Below are positions 1 through 8,828 of a stretch of 64,000 bases of DNA, one piece after another. This DNA is from Bacillus_AB infantis_B. GTDB lineage: Bacteria; Bacillota; Bacilli; Bacillales; Cytobacillaceae. Each line of letters begins with the position of its first letter. The stretch's first letter is position 1. Position numbers and translations under genes: made by a program. The notes beneath the pieces were generated by a model, which saw only the letters and a program-made list of their open reading frames with translations, made no database searches and was not told the DNA's origin. Location: positions 1-64,000 of the forward strand of contig NZ_VTER01000015.1 in assembly GCF_008180445.1 (NCBI RefSeq), in the 5' to 3' direction.

Positions 1-853
<853 letters not shown>

Positions 854-935
854 GAGTAAGATTTAGCTCTGATAAAAAATTAAGATTAACGTTGACGTTT
901 TTGTTCGTTCAGTTTTCAAAGGACAATCTTTAAAT
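854..935 (-). promoter_or_regulatory. rRNA leader between tRNA-Gly and 16S
   Basis: This 82-nt spacer reads on the minus strand as CCTTTGAAAACTGAACG followed by an A/T-rich run into the 16S start. The TTTGAAAACTGAAC block resembles the conserved leader sequence of Bacillus rrn operons, which is involved in processing and antitermination. No promoter was recognised here, so 16S probably depends on the tRNA-cluster promoters upstream. Confidence 0.6.
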
Positions 936-1009
936 TGGAGCGGGTGATGGGAATCGAACCCACGACATCAGCTTGGAAGGCTGAGGTTTTACCATTAAAC
1001 TACACCCGC
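936..1009 (-). tRNA. tRNA-Gly (anticodon UCC)
   Basis: Full cloverleaf on the minus strand. The acceptor GCGGGTG pairs with CACCCGC, the anticodon loop is CTTCCAA, the T-loop is GGTTCGATTCC, and CCA is encoded. It is the last tRNA before the 16S gene. Confidence 0.97.
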
Positions 1010-1030
1010 ATATTAAACTTGAAATACTCA

Positions 1031-1107
1031 TGGTCGGGAAGACAGGATTCGAACCTGCGACCCCTTGGTCCCAAACCAAGTGCTCTACCAAGCTGAGCTA
1101 CTCCCCG
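1031..1107 (-). tRNA. tRNA-Pro (anticodon UGG)
   Basis: Cloverleaf on the minus strand with acceptor CGGGGAG, anticodon loop TTTGGGA, a standard T-arm GGTTCGAATCC and encoded CCA. Confidence 0.97.
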
Positions 1108-1114
1108 TAAAATA

Positions 1115-1191
<77 letters not shown>

Positions 1192-1228
1192 ATATTTTGA
1201 ATTGCTTTTTTTAAGAAGCAACTTTTAT

Positions 1229-1257
1229 ATCTTATCACAACCACTTTCGGTTGTCAA
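1229..1257 (-). promoter_or_regulatory. SigA-type promoter for tRNA-Arg/Pro/Gly-16S
   Basis: On the minus strand a perfect TTGACA (1252-1257) and TAAGAT (1229-1234) are separated by exactly 17 bp in the only large gap of the downstream half of the cluster. It would drive Arg, Pro, Gly and the 16S gene. Confidence 0.8.
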
Positions 1258-1266
1258 TAAGTTTTT

Positions 1267-1353
<87 letters not shown>

Positions 1354-1377
1354 ATATTATAAGTGACAGCAAAACTT

Positions 1378-1406
1378 ATTATACCAGGTAATCAAGTGAA
1401 TATCAA
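1378..1406 (-). promoter_or_regulatory. SigA-type promoter before tRNA-Leu(GAG)
   Basis: Minus-strand TTGATA (1401-1406) and TATAAT (1378-1383) with a 17-bp spacer lie in the 70-bp gap between the two tRNA-Leu genes. It is a second internal promoter of the tRNA/rRNA transcript. Confidence 0.8.
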
Positions 1407-1423
1407 CTGGTAAATAATGCTGA

Positions 1424-1505
1424 TGCGGGTGAAGGGAGTCGAACCCCCACGCCTTGCGGCGCCAGATCCTAAGTCTGGTGCGTCTGCCAATTCCGCCACA
1501 CCCGC
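1424..1505 (-). tRNA. tRNA-Leu (anticodon UAA), CCA not encoded
   Basis: Class II tRNA with acceptor GCGGGTG/CACCCGC, anticodon loop CTTAGGA and a long variable arm. After discriminator A the DNA reads TCA, not CCA, so the 3' CCA must be added by tRNA nucleotidyltransferase. Confidence 0.95.
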
Positions 1506-1519
1506 ATATAGAGATTAAA

Positions 1520-1595
1520 TGGTGAGCCATGAAGGACTCGAACCTTCGACCCTCTGATTAAAAGTCAGATGCTCTACCGACTGAGCTAATGGCTC
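1520..1595 (-). tRNA. tRNA-Lys (anticodon UUU)
   Basis: Cloverleaf on the minus strand with acceptor GAGCCAT, anticodon loop CTTTTAA and encoded CCA. Confidence 0.97.
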
Positions 1596-1600
1596 AAAAA

Positions 1601-1675
1601 TGGCTGGGCTAGCTGGATTCGAACCAACGCATGACGGAGTCAAAGTCCGTTGCCTTACCGCTTGGCTATAGCCCA
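1601..1675 (-). tRNA. tRNA-Gln (anticodon UUG)
   Basis: Cloverleaf on the minus strand with acceptor TGGGCTA, anticodon loop CTTTGAC and encoded CCA. It serves both Gln and, by transamidation, Gln-tRNA synthesis in Bacillaceae that lack GlnRS. Confidence 0.97.
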
Positions 1676-1693
1676 ATGTTTTTTTGAGAAAAA

Positions 1694-1769
1694 TGGCGGT
1701 CCCGACGGGAATCGAACCCGCGATCTCCTGCGTGACAGGCAGGCATGTTAACCGCTACACCACGGGACC
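1694..1769 (-). tRNA. tRNA-Asp (anticodon GUC)
   Basis: Cloverleaf on the minus strand with acceptor GGTCCCG, anticodon loop CTGTCAC and encoded CCA. Confidence 0.97.
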
Positions 1770-1800
1770 ATCTTTAAGAAAGAAAACAATATATTGCAAG

Positions 1801-1872
1801 TGACCCCTACGGGATTCGAACCCGTGTTACCGCCGTGAAAGGGCGGTGTCTTAACCGCTTGACCAAGGGGCC
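1801..1872 (-). tRNA. tRNA-Glu (anticodon UUC), CCA not encoded
   Basis: Cloverleaf on the minus strand with acceptor GGCCCCT paired to AGGGGTC (one G-U pair) and anticodon loop CTTTCAC. The DNA after discriminator A reads CTT, so CCA is not encoded. Confidence 0.95.
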
Positions 1873-1893
1873 ATCATAAGACCAGGTTGTATC

Positions 1894-1984
1894 TGGCGGA
1901 GAAGGAGGGATTTGAACCCTCGCGCCGGTTGCCCGACCTACACCCTTAGCAGGGGCGCCTCTTCAGCCACTTGAGTACTTCCCC
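1894..1984 (-). tRNA. tRNA-Ser (anticodon GCU)
   Basis: Class II tRNA of 91 nt with anticodon loop CTGCTAA, a long variable arm and encoded CCA. Only 3 bp separate it from tRNA-Asn. Confidence 0.96.
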
Positions 1985-1987
1985 ATA

Positions 1988-2062
1988 TGGCTCCGCAGGC
2001 AGGACTCGAACCTGCGACCGTTCGGTTAACAGCCGAATGCTCTACCACTGAGCTACTGCGGA
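1988..2062 (-). tRNA. tRNA-Asn (anticodon GUU)
   Basis: Cloverleaf on the minus strand with acceptor TCCGCAG, anticodon loop CTGTTAA and encoded CCA. It is the first gene of the tRNA/rRNA transcription unit. Confidence 0.97.
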
Positions 2063-2091
2063 ATGTCTTTAACATCTTATCGACTCTTACT

Positions 2092-2120
2092 ATTATAAGA
2101 ATCCAGAAACCAAAAGTCAA
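2092..2120 (-). promoter_or_regulatory. SigA-type promoter for the tRNA cluster
   Basis: Minus-strand TTGACT (2115-2120) and TATAAT (2092-2097), 17-bp spacer, 30 bp upstream of tRNA-Asn. It is the main promoter of the cluster. Confidence 0.85.
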
Positions 2121-2158
2121 CTATGTTTTTAAAAAAGTTTTAATAGGCCTATTTAAAC

Positions 2159-2629
2159 TTAATCTGCCTTGATTTCTCCTGACTTCACGAGCCTTCCCCT
2201 GCACTTTCCGCATACATATTTTGATGTATTGATCGATCGCCTTCTCTTATAGAGCTGGCCGCAGCCTGAGCATGTATAGGCAATTACTTTAGCATCCTTC
2301 CTCTTTGGCCTGTCCGGTAAAGCAGAGCAAAATCTTGGTGCACCCACTTGTTCTAACAGCAATCTGAAATCCTTGTCTTTATGCCGGTATCCCTTCCCCT
2401 CCAGGTGGAGGTGATAATGGCATAACTCATGCTTGATGATGCCGACCAGCTCTTCTCTTCCCAGCTGATCAAGATAGCTTTTATTTATATCAATATTATG
2501 GGTGCTTAAAATATATCTGCCTCCGGTTGTCCGCAAACGAGGGTTAAAATAAGCTTTGTGCCGGAATGGCTTTTGAAAATATTCTTTTGAAATCCTTTCG
2601 GTCAGCAGTTGGAGTTCTTGATCGTTCAT
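2159..2629 (-). CDS. SprT family metalloprotease-like protein (YdcK)
   Basis: A 156-aa SprT-family protein. The zincin motif HELCH (H67, E68, H71) is followed by a third likely zinc ligand region (LEGKGYRH). The C-terminus carries a zinc ribbon with paired cysteines, CSGC near residue 120 and CGKC near residue 140. Length and gene position (between the tRNA cluster and cmpA/tex) match B. subtilis ydcK. The family resembles SprT/Spartan proteases, but the bacterial function is not established. ATG start with AAGG about 10 bp upstream. It is divergent from cmpA. Confidence 0.9.
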   Translation of the reverse strand: MNDQELQLLTERISKEYFQKPFRHKAYFNPRLRTTGGRYILSTHNIDINKSYLDQLGREELVGIIKHELCHYHLHLEGKGYRHKDKDFRLLLEQVGAPRFCSALPDRPKRKDAKVIAYTCSGCGQLYKRRRSINTSKYVCGKCRGRLVKSGEIKAD

Positions 2630-2747
2630 TCCATTGTATCCTTTCTAGTTATGCCCTTTTTACTTGGTTTTATCAGCACCGCAGGTTCACGTGACAACCT
2701 TGCCCTGCATAGGCTATATATACAGATTTTACTACAGGAGGGTTCCT

Positions 2748-2861
2748 ATGCCTACATGGTTTCAAAATCAGATTCAGCGTGCATTCCTGGAGAAAAACCG
2801 ATATCAGATTAAATTGCTGAACCAGTGCTGGTATTTCTATAGAAAGAAACACTTGCAGTGA
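2748..2861 (+). CDS. cmpA: Cortex morphogenetic protein CmpA
   Basis: A 37-aa protein starting MPTWFQNQIQRAFLEKN and ending with the conserved QCWYFYRKKH block, nearly identical in layout to B. subtilis CmpA. The start is fixed by a strong AGGAGG 6 bp before ATG. In B. subtilis this small protein, made in the mother cell, acts with ClpXP in quality control of spore-envelope assembly by promoting SpoIVA degradation in defective sporulating cells. The surrounding order (ydcK-cmpA-tex) is as in B. subtilis. No sporulation-sigma promoter could be assigned with confidence. Confidence 0.93.
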   Translation: MPTWFQNQIQRAFLEKNRYQIKLLNQCWYFYRKKHLQ

Positions 2862-2870
2862 ACTAATAAA

Positions 2871-2900
2871 AAGGGGGAGTGCATGCTGACACTCCTCCTT
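2871..2900. terminator. Bidirectional terminator between cmpA and tex
   Basis: The stem GGGGGAGTG/CACTCCTCC is flanked by A-rich and T-containing sequence on both sides, between the convergent cmpA and tex genes. Confidence 0.7.
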
Positions 2901-2910
2901 CTGTAATTGA

Positions 2911-5082
2911 TCATTGATCAGAAAGCATGGTCAGGGCCACTCTTCCCTTTTGGCTGTCAATACTGTCCACCCACACTGTCACCACATCTCCCACCGATAC
3001 AACATCCAGTGGATGCTTCACAAACTGTTTTCGCAGCTTTGATATATGGACAAGCCCGTCCTGCTTTACGCCGATATCGACAAAAGCGCCAAAATCCACT
3101 ACATTCCTGACTGTTCCTTGAAGCTCCATGCCAGGCTTTAAATCTTCAAGCTTCAAAACATCTGTTTTGAGGATAGGCTTAGCGAGATCATCACGCGGAT
3201 CTCTCGCAGGGCTCCTGAGAGCATCGATGATATCCTTGAGCGTCAGTTCACCTGTTTCAAGCTCTTCCGCTGTTTGTTTGATATCAATTCCGGCAAGTGC
3301 TGCTTTCAGCTCTTCTGATCCAATATCAGTTGTTTTAAATCCAAGCCTGGACAGAAGCTTGACGGCATCCTGATAGCTCTCAGGGTGGATACTCGTCCTG
3401 TCAAGCGGCTCTTTTCCACCCGCAATGCGCAGAAAGCCGATAGCTTGCTCATAAGTTTTAGCTCCCAGTCTGGGAATCTTTTTCAGCTGGACCCTTGATA
3501 AGAATTTGCCTTCTTCCTCTCTTTTCTTAACAATATTATTGGCAACTGTCTTTGATAAGCCTGCCACATACTGCAAGAGAGAAGATGAAGCTGTATTAAC
3601 ATTAACGCCGACCTGGTTTACGGCTGTTTCAACGACAAATGTAAGGGATTCACTCAGCCTTTTTTGAGATACATCATGCTGGTATTGGCCCACCCCTACA
3701 GATTTAGGGTCAATTTTAACCAGCTCAGCCAATGGATCCTGCAGGCGGCGGGCGATAGATACAGCACTCCGTTCTTCCACCTGGAAATCAGGGAATTCTT
3801 CCCTGGCAAGGTCTGATGCTGAATAGACACTCGCCCCGGCTTCGTTTACAATAATATAATAAATATCGCCGCTCAGTTCTTTTAGGATATCTGCAATGAA
3901 TTGCTCGGTTTCTCTTGAAGCTGTACCGTTTCCGATCGCTACCATTTCGACTTTGAAAGTTTTAATGATTTGTTTTACTTTTTCTTTTGCATCCTTTGTT
4001 TTAGAGACCGGCGGATGAGGATATATAACGCCAATGTCCATTACTTTTCCCGTCTCGTCAACAACTGCCAGTTTGCAGCCTGTACGGTACGCAGGATCCA
4101 CCCCAAGAACAACCTTTCCTTTAAGAGGCGGCTGAAGCAGGAGGTTCCTCAAATTCTCCGAGAATATATGGATGGCCTGTTCCTCTGCCTTCTCCGTCAA
4201 TTCATTCCGGATTTCCCGCTCGATGGACGGCTGGATCAGCCTTTTATATCCATCCTCAATCGCTTCGCTTACCGGTACAGCAGAGGGGGAAGAAAGATTT
4301 TTGACCCATTTTTTCTTCAAGTAGCTCTGCATCATATCTATATTCGGCCGGATTGCCGCTCTGAGGATATCTTCCTTTTCGCCGCGGTTTACAGCCAGAA
4401 TTCTGTGAGGAACGATTTTACTGATCGGCTCCTCATATTCGTAATACATTTCATAGACCTTTTTCTCATCATTGTCTGCATCTTTTACAGAAGTTTCAAT
4501 TTTACCGTTTTTGAAGGTTTCCCTTCTGATCCACTTTCTGCTTTCCGGATCATCAGAGACCATTTCAGCAATGATATCCCTGGCACCAGCAATGGCTTCT
4601 TCAGCTGTATTCACTCCTTTTTCCTCAGAAATAAACGCAGCCGCTTTCTCTTCAACCGGTTCTTTGGTGAACGCCAGCATCCACTCTGCTAACGGCTCAA
4701 GCCCTTTTTCCTTCGCCTGGGTAGCCTTTGTCCTCCGCTTCTGCTTATAAGGGCGATACAGATCCTCTACCTCCTGCAGTTTGACCGCTTTTCCGATTTG
4801 GGCAGCAAGCTCCGGCGTCAGCTTACCCTGTTCTTCTATCGTCCTCAGCACTTCTTCTTTCCGCTGTTCAAGATTCTGTATGTATTGCCATCGCTCCATA
4901 ATGTTCCGGATTTGCACCTCATCCAATGCACCTGTCTGCTCTTTCCGGTACCGGGCAATAAAAGGAACCGTATTCCCATCCTCCAGCAGGCTGATGACAC
5001 TTTTCACCTGTTTGCTGTTTATCTTCAATTCAGCTGACACGAGCTTTAACATCTCTTCCTGTTTATGTGCAGTCTTCTCCAA
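2911..5082 (-). CDS. tex: Tex family RNA-binding transcriptional accessory protein
   Basis: About 723 aa, full length for Tex (B. subtilis YdcI). It has the N-terminal helical Tex domain with FIARYRKEQTGALDEVQIR, a central YqgF/RNase H-like domain (VVLGVDPAYRTGCKLAVVDE), helix-hairpin-helix region (NTASSSLLQYVAGLSKTVAN) and a C-terminal S1 RNA-binding domain (GTVRNVVDFGAFVDIGVKQ). Tex proteins bind nucleic acid and RNA polymerase; the precise role in Bacillus is unclear. The longest frame begins six bases further upstream, but that TTG sits directly against GGGGG, so the second TTG (5082), with 7-bp spacing, is preferred. The product then starts MEKTAHK, like the B. subtilis protein. Confidence 0.95.
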   Translation of the reverse strand: MEKTAHKQEEMLKLVSAELKINSKQVKSVISLLEDGNTVPFIARYRKEQTGALDEVQIRNIMERWQYIQNLEQRKEEVLRTIEEQGKLTPELAAQIGKAVKLQEVEDLYRPYKQKRRTKATQAKEKGLEPLAEWMLAFTKEPVEEKAAAFISEEKGVNTAEEAIAGARDIIAEMVSDDPESRKWIRRETFKNGKIETSVKDADNDEKKVYEMYYEYEEPISKIVPHRILAVNRGEKEDILRAAIRPNIDMMQSYLKKKWVKNLSSPSAVPVSEAIEDGYKRLIQPSIEREIRNELTEKAEEQAIHIFSENLRNLLLQPPLKGKVVLGVDPAYRTGCKLAVVDETGKVMDIGVIYPHPPVSKTKDAKEKVKQIIKTFKVEMVAIGNGTASRETEQFIADILKELSGDIYYIIVNEAGASVYSASDLAREEFPDFQVEERSAVSIARRLQDPLAELVKIDPKSVGVGQYQHDVSQKRLSESLTFVVETAVNQVGVNVNTASSSLLQYVAGLSKTVANNIVKKREEEGKFLSRVQLKKIPRLGAKTYEQAIGFLRIAGGKEPLDRTSIHPESYQDAVKLLSRLGFKTTDIGSEELKAALAGIDIKQTAEELETGELTLKDIIDALRSPARDPRDDLAKPILKTDVLKLEDLKPGMELQGTVRNVVDFGAFVDIGVKQDGLVHISKLRKQFVKHPLDVVSVGDVVTVWVDSIDSQKGRVALTMLSDQ

Positions 5083-5151
5083 ATTCAATCCCCCACAACC
5101 TTCGATTTTCTACTACTATTTTATCAAATATATCCAGGTTTCCCAAACAAA

Positions 5152-5183
5152 GAAAAAAAGCCGGCTCTCATTAGAGCAGGCTC
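5152..5183 (-). terminator. Terminator of the rsb-sigB operon
   Basis: On the minus strand AGCC-T-GCTCT-AATG-AGAGC-C-GGCT forms a hairpin followed by seven T. It overlaps the last codons and stop of rsbX. Confidence 0.8.
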
Positions 5184-5767
5184 CCAATAATAAAGGTTGA
5201 ATCATCAGTGCTGTTTGAATATTTGCTTTTAATCTCTTCGGCAATACAATCAATCGGCATAAAGCTTTTGAGCAGGGACTTTACTCCGCTGATATTAAAG
5301 CCATCCGAGTGGATAAGAAATTTGGATTTGGCTTCATAATTGAACCGCTGTGTATTGAACACCTGCGGCCTTCCGGACAGATAGCCTGTTACTGGGAGCG
5401 GATACGTCAATTTGCCTGCTGCTGAATACAAAAAGAATCGGATATTCCCGACACAGCTGTATACAAATTCTTTATTGATAAGATCAGCCTTGAATACCGA
5501 AACAGCCGCTCCCCTTTTCTGAACCAGCACCTTATTGCACAGCTTCATAAGGGTATCAACATCTTCCTGGTGGTTTTCTTCTACCACCTGGATGACAGCA
5601 GAAGATGCTTCATGGGCATATTGGCCGCTTCCCAGTCCATCTGCCAGGACGCAGACAAAGTATTCCTCTGTTGCTGTAAAAAAATAGCCATCCCCACATT
5701 GGGACTTTCCTTCTTTTGCTGTCTGATGAGCGAGGACCTCAAGATTATCTTTGACAATATGCGTCAT
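5171..5767 (-). CDS. rsbX: Phosphoserine phosphatase RsbX (stressosome feedback)
   Basis: A 198-aa PP2C-type phosphatase with the compact architecture of RsbX. CGDGYFF and ADGLGSG near the N-terminus and HSDGFN with DDSTFII near the C-terminus carry the metal-binding aspartates. Known role: it removes phosphate from RsbS and RsbR to reset the stressosome after signalling. It is the last gene of the operon; its ATG overlaps the sigB stop by 4 bp (ATGA). An in-frame GTG nine bases upstream is disfavoured because GGAG is 8 bp from the ATG at 5767. Confidence 0.95.
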   Translation of the reverse strand: MTHIVKDNLEVLAHQTAKEGKSQCGDGYFFTATEEYFVCVLADGLGSGQYAHEASSAVIQVVEENHQEDVDTLMKLCNKVLVQKRGAAVSVFKADLINKEFVYSCVGNIRFFLYSAAGKLTYPLPVTGYLSGRPQVFNTQRFNYEAKSKFLIHSDGFNISGVKSLLKSFMPIDCIAEEIKSKYSNSTDDSTFIIGSLL

Positions 5768-6558
5768 GAAAGGCACTCCGAGTTATTGCTTTCAGCATTG
5801 ATCGCTTCCTGGAGCTTTTTAATGGCCCTTCTCTGCAGCCTTGACACATGCATTTGGGAAATCCCAAGCTTGTCCCCGGCATCTTTTTGGCTCATATTCT
5901 CCAGATAGGTGTATTGAATGATTTGTTTTTCGCGGTCTGTCAGGACATGGAGCACTCTTTCAAGTACCATCCGCTGATTGACCTTTTCAAATCCTTCATC
6001 CACATTGCCCACAATATCTAAAAGGGTAACCGTTCCTCCGTCAGAATCGGCCTCAATGGAGTGATCGACAGAAAGGGCCTGATAGCTCTTGCCCATTTCC
6101 ATTGCTTCCAGTACTTCTTCTTCAGAGACCCCGATTTCGTCCGCTATTTCATCAACCCTCGGAGATCTGTGAAGCTGGGTCGTCAGTTCTTCAACCGTTG
6201 TTTTTATCTTCGGTCCTAATTCCTTTATCCGGCGAGGTACATGCACGCTCCATGTTTTATCGCGCAGAAATCGCTTGATTTCCCCGATGATCGTCGGGAC
6301 AGCAAAAGCTTCAAAGCTTTTCCCGAAGGTTTCATCATAACGGCGAATGGCTCCCAGCAGGCCGATGATTCCTACCTGTGCAATATCCTCATGGTAGGAG
6401 CGTCCCTTTGAATACTTCCTGGCAATCGTCTCAACCAGGGCTTTGTAATTTCTGACGAGTATCTCCTGGGCTTCTTCATCCTGATTTTCCTGATAGGCTT
6501 TGATTAAATCATTTATTTCTTCTTTGGATCTCTGGTTAGGTTGAGATTGTTTCTGCAT
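5764..6558 (-). CDS. sigB: RNA polymerase sigma factor SigB (general stress)
   Basis: A 264-aa group 3 sigma-70 factor. Region 2 (residues about 30-100) has GIIGLLGAIRRYDETFGKSF and FAVPTIIGEIKRFLRD, the SigB/SigF-type signature. Region 3 (about 115-185) and region 4 with the helix-turn-helix QKDAGDKLGISQMHVSRLQR (about 225-250) follow. It directs transcription of the general stress regulon and is held by RsbW. The rsbV-rsbW-sigB-rsbX order is canonical. It overlaps rsbW by 23 bp, implying translational coupling, and is transcribed from the upstream operon promoter and from the SigB-type promoter at 7380-7405. Confidence 0.98.
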   Translation of the reverse strand: MQKQSQPNQRSKEEINDLIKAYQENQDEEAQEILVRNYKALVETIARKYSKGRSYHEDIAQVGIIGLLGAIRRYDETFGKSFEAFAVPTIIGEIKRFLRDKTWSVHVPRRIKELGPKIKTTVEELTTQLHRSPRVDEIADEIGVSEEEVLEAMEMGKSYQALSVDHSIEADSDGGTVTLLDIVGNVDEGFEKVNQRMVLERVLHVLTDREKQIIQYTYLENMSQKDAGDKLGISQMHVSRLQRRAIKKLQEAINAESNNSECLS

Positions 6559-7009
6559 CCCTCTCCACCTGCTCTCCTTCCAGGTACTTGGTCATAAAGA
6601 CCGTCACACCCTCTTTATGATGGATTCTAACCTCGTCCATCAATGTTTCGATCAAGTAAAGGCCCAGTCCTCCTTCACGCAGAAATTCGACAGAATCCGT
6701 TTGATCATAGGGACCAATGCCTTCGCGTGCAGATTGGAAGTCAAAGCTTTTACCGCTGTCAGCCACCATAACCTCGAGACGGTCGTTATATAGGCCAAAG
6801 CCAATAACCACTTCACCTTTTTCACTCGTTTTATAAGCATGCTGCACAGCGTTTGTGCAAGCTTCACTTGTCGCGATCTTCAAATCTTCTATTTCATCAT
6901 AAGAAAATCCCATTCGGCTTGCGATGCCTGACAATGTCAGCCGGATAACTCCGACAAATTCTGGCTTGGCCGGAATTTTCATTTCTAAGTAATCAAACGG
7001 TTGACTCAT
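6536..7009 (-). CDS. rsbW: Anti-sigma-B factor and serine kinase RsbW
   Basis: A 157-aa GHKL-fold protein. The N-box ATSEACTNAVQHAY (near residue 45) and the G1 box VADSGKSFDF, with GGLGLYLIETLMD as the G2 region, form the ATP site. Known role: it binds SigB in unstressed cells and phosphorylates RsbV. Its ATG overlaps the rsbV stop (7006-7009) and its end overlaps sigB, so the three are made in a coupled ratio. Confidence 0.97.
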   Translation of the reverse strand: MSQPFDYLEMKIPAKPEFVGVIRLTLSGIASRMGFSYDEIEDLKIATSEACTNAVQHAYKTSEKGEVVIGFGLYNDRLEVMVADSGKSFDFQSAREGIGPYDQTDSVEFLREGGLGLYLIETLMDEVRIHHKEGVTVFMTKYLEGEQVERDAETIST

Positions 7010-7338
7010 TGTACCCCACCCTCAATCTGGCTGTTAATATCAATAATATCGGCTAGGCCCGTAATTTCGAACAGCCTTTTCAGACGTTCAGAAAGGCCGA
7101 CAATCTGAAACTTGCCATTGTTGGAGCGTACATTTTTGAAAACCCCGACAAAAACGCCTAATCCTGTACTGTCCATATAAGATACTTCCGAAAGGTCCAC
7201 AACCATTTCAACTGCCTCTTTTTCAGAAAGCGGGAATAATGATTCTCTTAGCTTCGGAGCTGTATATGCATCAATTTCTCCGCTTATTTTAGCTTGTACC
7301 AATGTATCATTCTCTTTCAAATCTATCGTAATATTCAT
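7006..7338 (-). CDS. rsbV: Anti-anti-sigma factor RsbV
   Basis: A 110-aa STAS-domain protein. The phosphorylated serine lies in SYMDSTGLGVFVG (Ser57), matching Ser56 of B. subtilis RsbV. The unphosphorylated form binds RsbW and frees SigB; RsbU removes the phosphate under stress. It is the first gene after the internal SigB-type promoter, so RsbV, RsbW, SigB and RsbX can be induced together. Confidence 0.97.
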   Translation of the reverse strand: MNITIDLKENDTLVQAKISGEIDAYTAPKLRESLFPLSEKEAVEMVVDLSEVSYMDSTGLGVFVGVFKNVRSNNGKFQIVGLSERLKRLFEITGLADIIDINSQIEGGVQ

Positions 7339-7379
7339 AACTAGACCCCACCTCTTAACATGTCAATTGCTCTTACCTT

Positions 7380-7405
7380 ATACCCGGCGCGATGAAACGC
7401 TAAAC
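7380..7405 (-). promoter_or_regulatory. SigB-dependent promoter upstream of rsbV
   Basis: Minus-strand GTTTAG (7400-7405) and GGGTAT (7380-7385) with a 14-bp spacer fit the SigB consensus GTTTAA-N12-15-GGGTAT. The -35 box overlaps the rsbU stop codon. The position equals the known autoregulatory promoter of B. subtilis. Confidence 0.88.
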
Positions 7406-8410
7406 ATTCCTTTTCAATATTATTAATGTAAAATCATCACGCAATTGAAAATGCTGAAGCTTTTCAAGTTCTTTATAAATATTTGTGACTATCTCCTGCG
7501 CGCTGAGATGGATGTATTTGCGTATATATCCAATCAGCGTATCTTTTTCAATGAAGCCTTCATCTGTCCGGCACTCAGTCACCCCATCCGACATGAGCAC
7601 GATCATGTCCCCGGGATGAACCTCCTTCTCGAACTGCTTATACTTCGTCCGCTTGTCGACCCCGAGCAGCAGTCCCTTGGCCGTCGTCTCGCTGAATTCA
7701 TCTTTTTCGGCATTATAATAGAAACCGGGTTCATGGCCTGCAGAAGCGTAATGGAAAAGATGGCTTTCCGTATTGTACATTCCGTAGAACATGGTAATGA
7801 ACATGCTTGGGTCGACGTTCTGCTCTACGACCCTGTTCAGGTTCTCAAGCACGCTGCTTGGCTCATGCCGGTTTTCCGGCAGGCTGTCCATGGCATATTT
7901 GATCATTGACATGCACAAGGCTGCTGGAATTCCTTTGCCGATGACATCGGCAATGGCTATGCTTATGTTATTATGCTCATCCTGAACAAAATGATAATAG
8001 TCCCCGTTCATATGTTTTGCCGGAACGCTGATTGCCCCTATATCAAGGGAATCGACGGCTGGTACGCTCGTGCCGAGCAGAGTCTGCTGGACGTTCGCGG
8101 CAATTTCCATTTCGGACCTCAATTCTTCCTGTTTGTGCCTTAAGCTCTGGTGCTCACGGTAAGCAAGTCCGTAGCCGATCATCACTTCAAGCAGTACATC
8201 AAAGGAATGAAGTACATTTTCGGGAAGCTCAGGATAAATTTCAAACAAAAGACTTTTGTGAAGACTGATGATTTCCTCTGGTGATATTTTATGTTCAATG
8301 GATTTTCTACTGAATTTTTGACCTTGATACAGTGTCTGTTCTGACTGGTCTTTTAAATAATTCTCTAGAATATCCCGATACTTTGATTCCATCATTTCTC
8401 GGAAATCCAT
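7400..8410 (-). CDS. rsbU: PP2C-type phosphatase RsbU
   Basis: 336 aa. The N-terminal four-helix RsbT-binding domain (residues 1-80, starting MDFREMMESKYRDIL) is followed by a linker and a SpoIIE/PP2C domain with the metal-binding motifs AIADVIGKGIPAALCMS and MSDGVTE. Known role: activated by RsbT, it dephosphorylates RsbV-P. The longer in-frame start (8434) is rejected: GGGGGAGG lies just before the ATG at 8410, and the product then begins like B. subtilis RsbU. Confidence 0.96.
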   Translation of the reverse strand: MDFREMMESKYRDILENYLKDQSEQTLYQGQKFSRKSIEHKISPEEIISLHKSLLFEIYPELPENVLHSFDVLLEVMIGYGLAYREHQSLRHKQEELRSEMEIAANVQQTLLGTSVPAVDSLDIGAISVPAKHMNGDYYHFVQDEHNNISIAIADVIGKGIPAALCMSMIKYAMDSLPENRHEPSSVLENLNRVVEQNVDPSMFITMFYGMYNTESHLFHYASAGHEPGFYYNAEKDEFSETTAKGLLLGVDKRTKYKQFEKEVHPGDMIVLMSDGVTECRTDEGFIEKDTLIGYIRKYIHLSAQEIVTNIYKELEKLQHFQLRDDFTLIILKRNV

Positions 8411-8421
8411 AATGCCTCCCC

Positions 8422-8823
8422 CTAACGAAGCCATTTAGTCGCTCTTATATCTGTACCGTCTCCGGGCGATGAGTTGATGTAGAATTCGTCCATCAGTCTC
8501 TTGACCCCAGGCAGACCGGCTCCCAGTCCGCCGGAGGTAGAGAACCCATCCTCCATGACTTGGCGCATATCATTTATTCCAGGGCCGCTGTCCACTGCTA
8601 CGATCTGCAATCCCGCTTTGCCGCCGTCATAAATTTTCTCTATACATATTTGACCTTGTCCGGCATATAAGTATATATTCCTGGCCAGTTCACTGATGGC
8701 CGTCGTAATACGGGCCTGGTCCACTGTACCGAACCCAAGCTCCTTTGCAACATTACGCCCCAGCTGGCGTGCTGCTACGATGTCCCATTCATTAATGATT
8801 TTTACGCAGGATTGGATACCCAT
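8422..8823 (-). CDS. rsbT: Serine/threonine kinase RsbT
   Basis: A 133-aa GHKL kinase with the N-box ITTAISELARNIYLYAG, G1 VDSGPGI and G2 GGLGAGLPGVKRLMDEF. Known role: in the stressosome it phosphorylates RsbS and RsbR on stress, then leaves to activate RsbU. It begins 5 bp after the rsbS stop, consistent with coupled translation. Confidence 0.97.
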   Translation of the reverse strand: MGIQSCVKIINEWDIVAARQLGRNVAKELGFGTVDQARITTAISELARNIYLYAGQGQICIEKIYDGGKAGLQIVAVDSGPGINDMRQVMEDGFSTSGGLGAGLPGVKRLMDEFYINSSPGDGTDIRATKWLR

Positions 8824-8828
8824 ACAGT

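Noticed and set aside
3970..4692. 240-aa open frame on the plus strand
   Set aside because: It is antisense to tex, a highly conserved gene, and has no RBS or family features.
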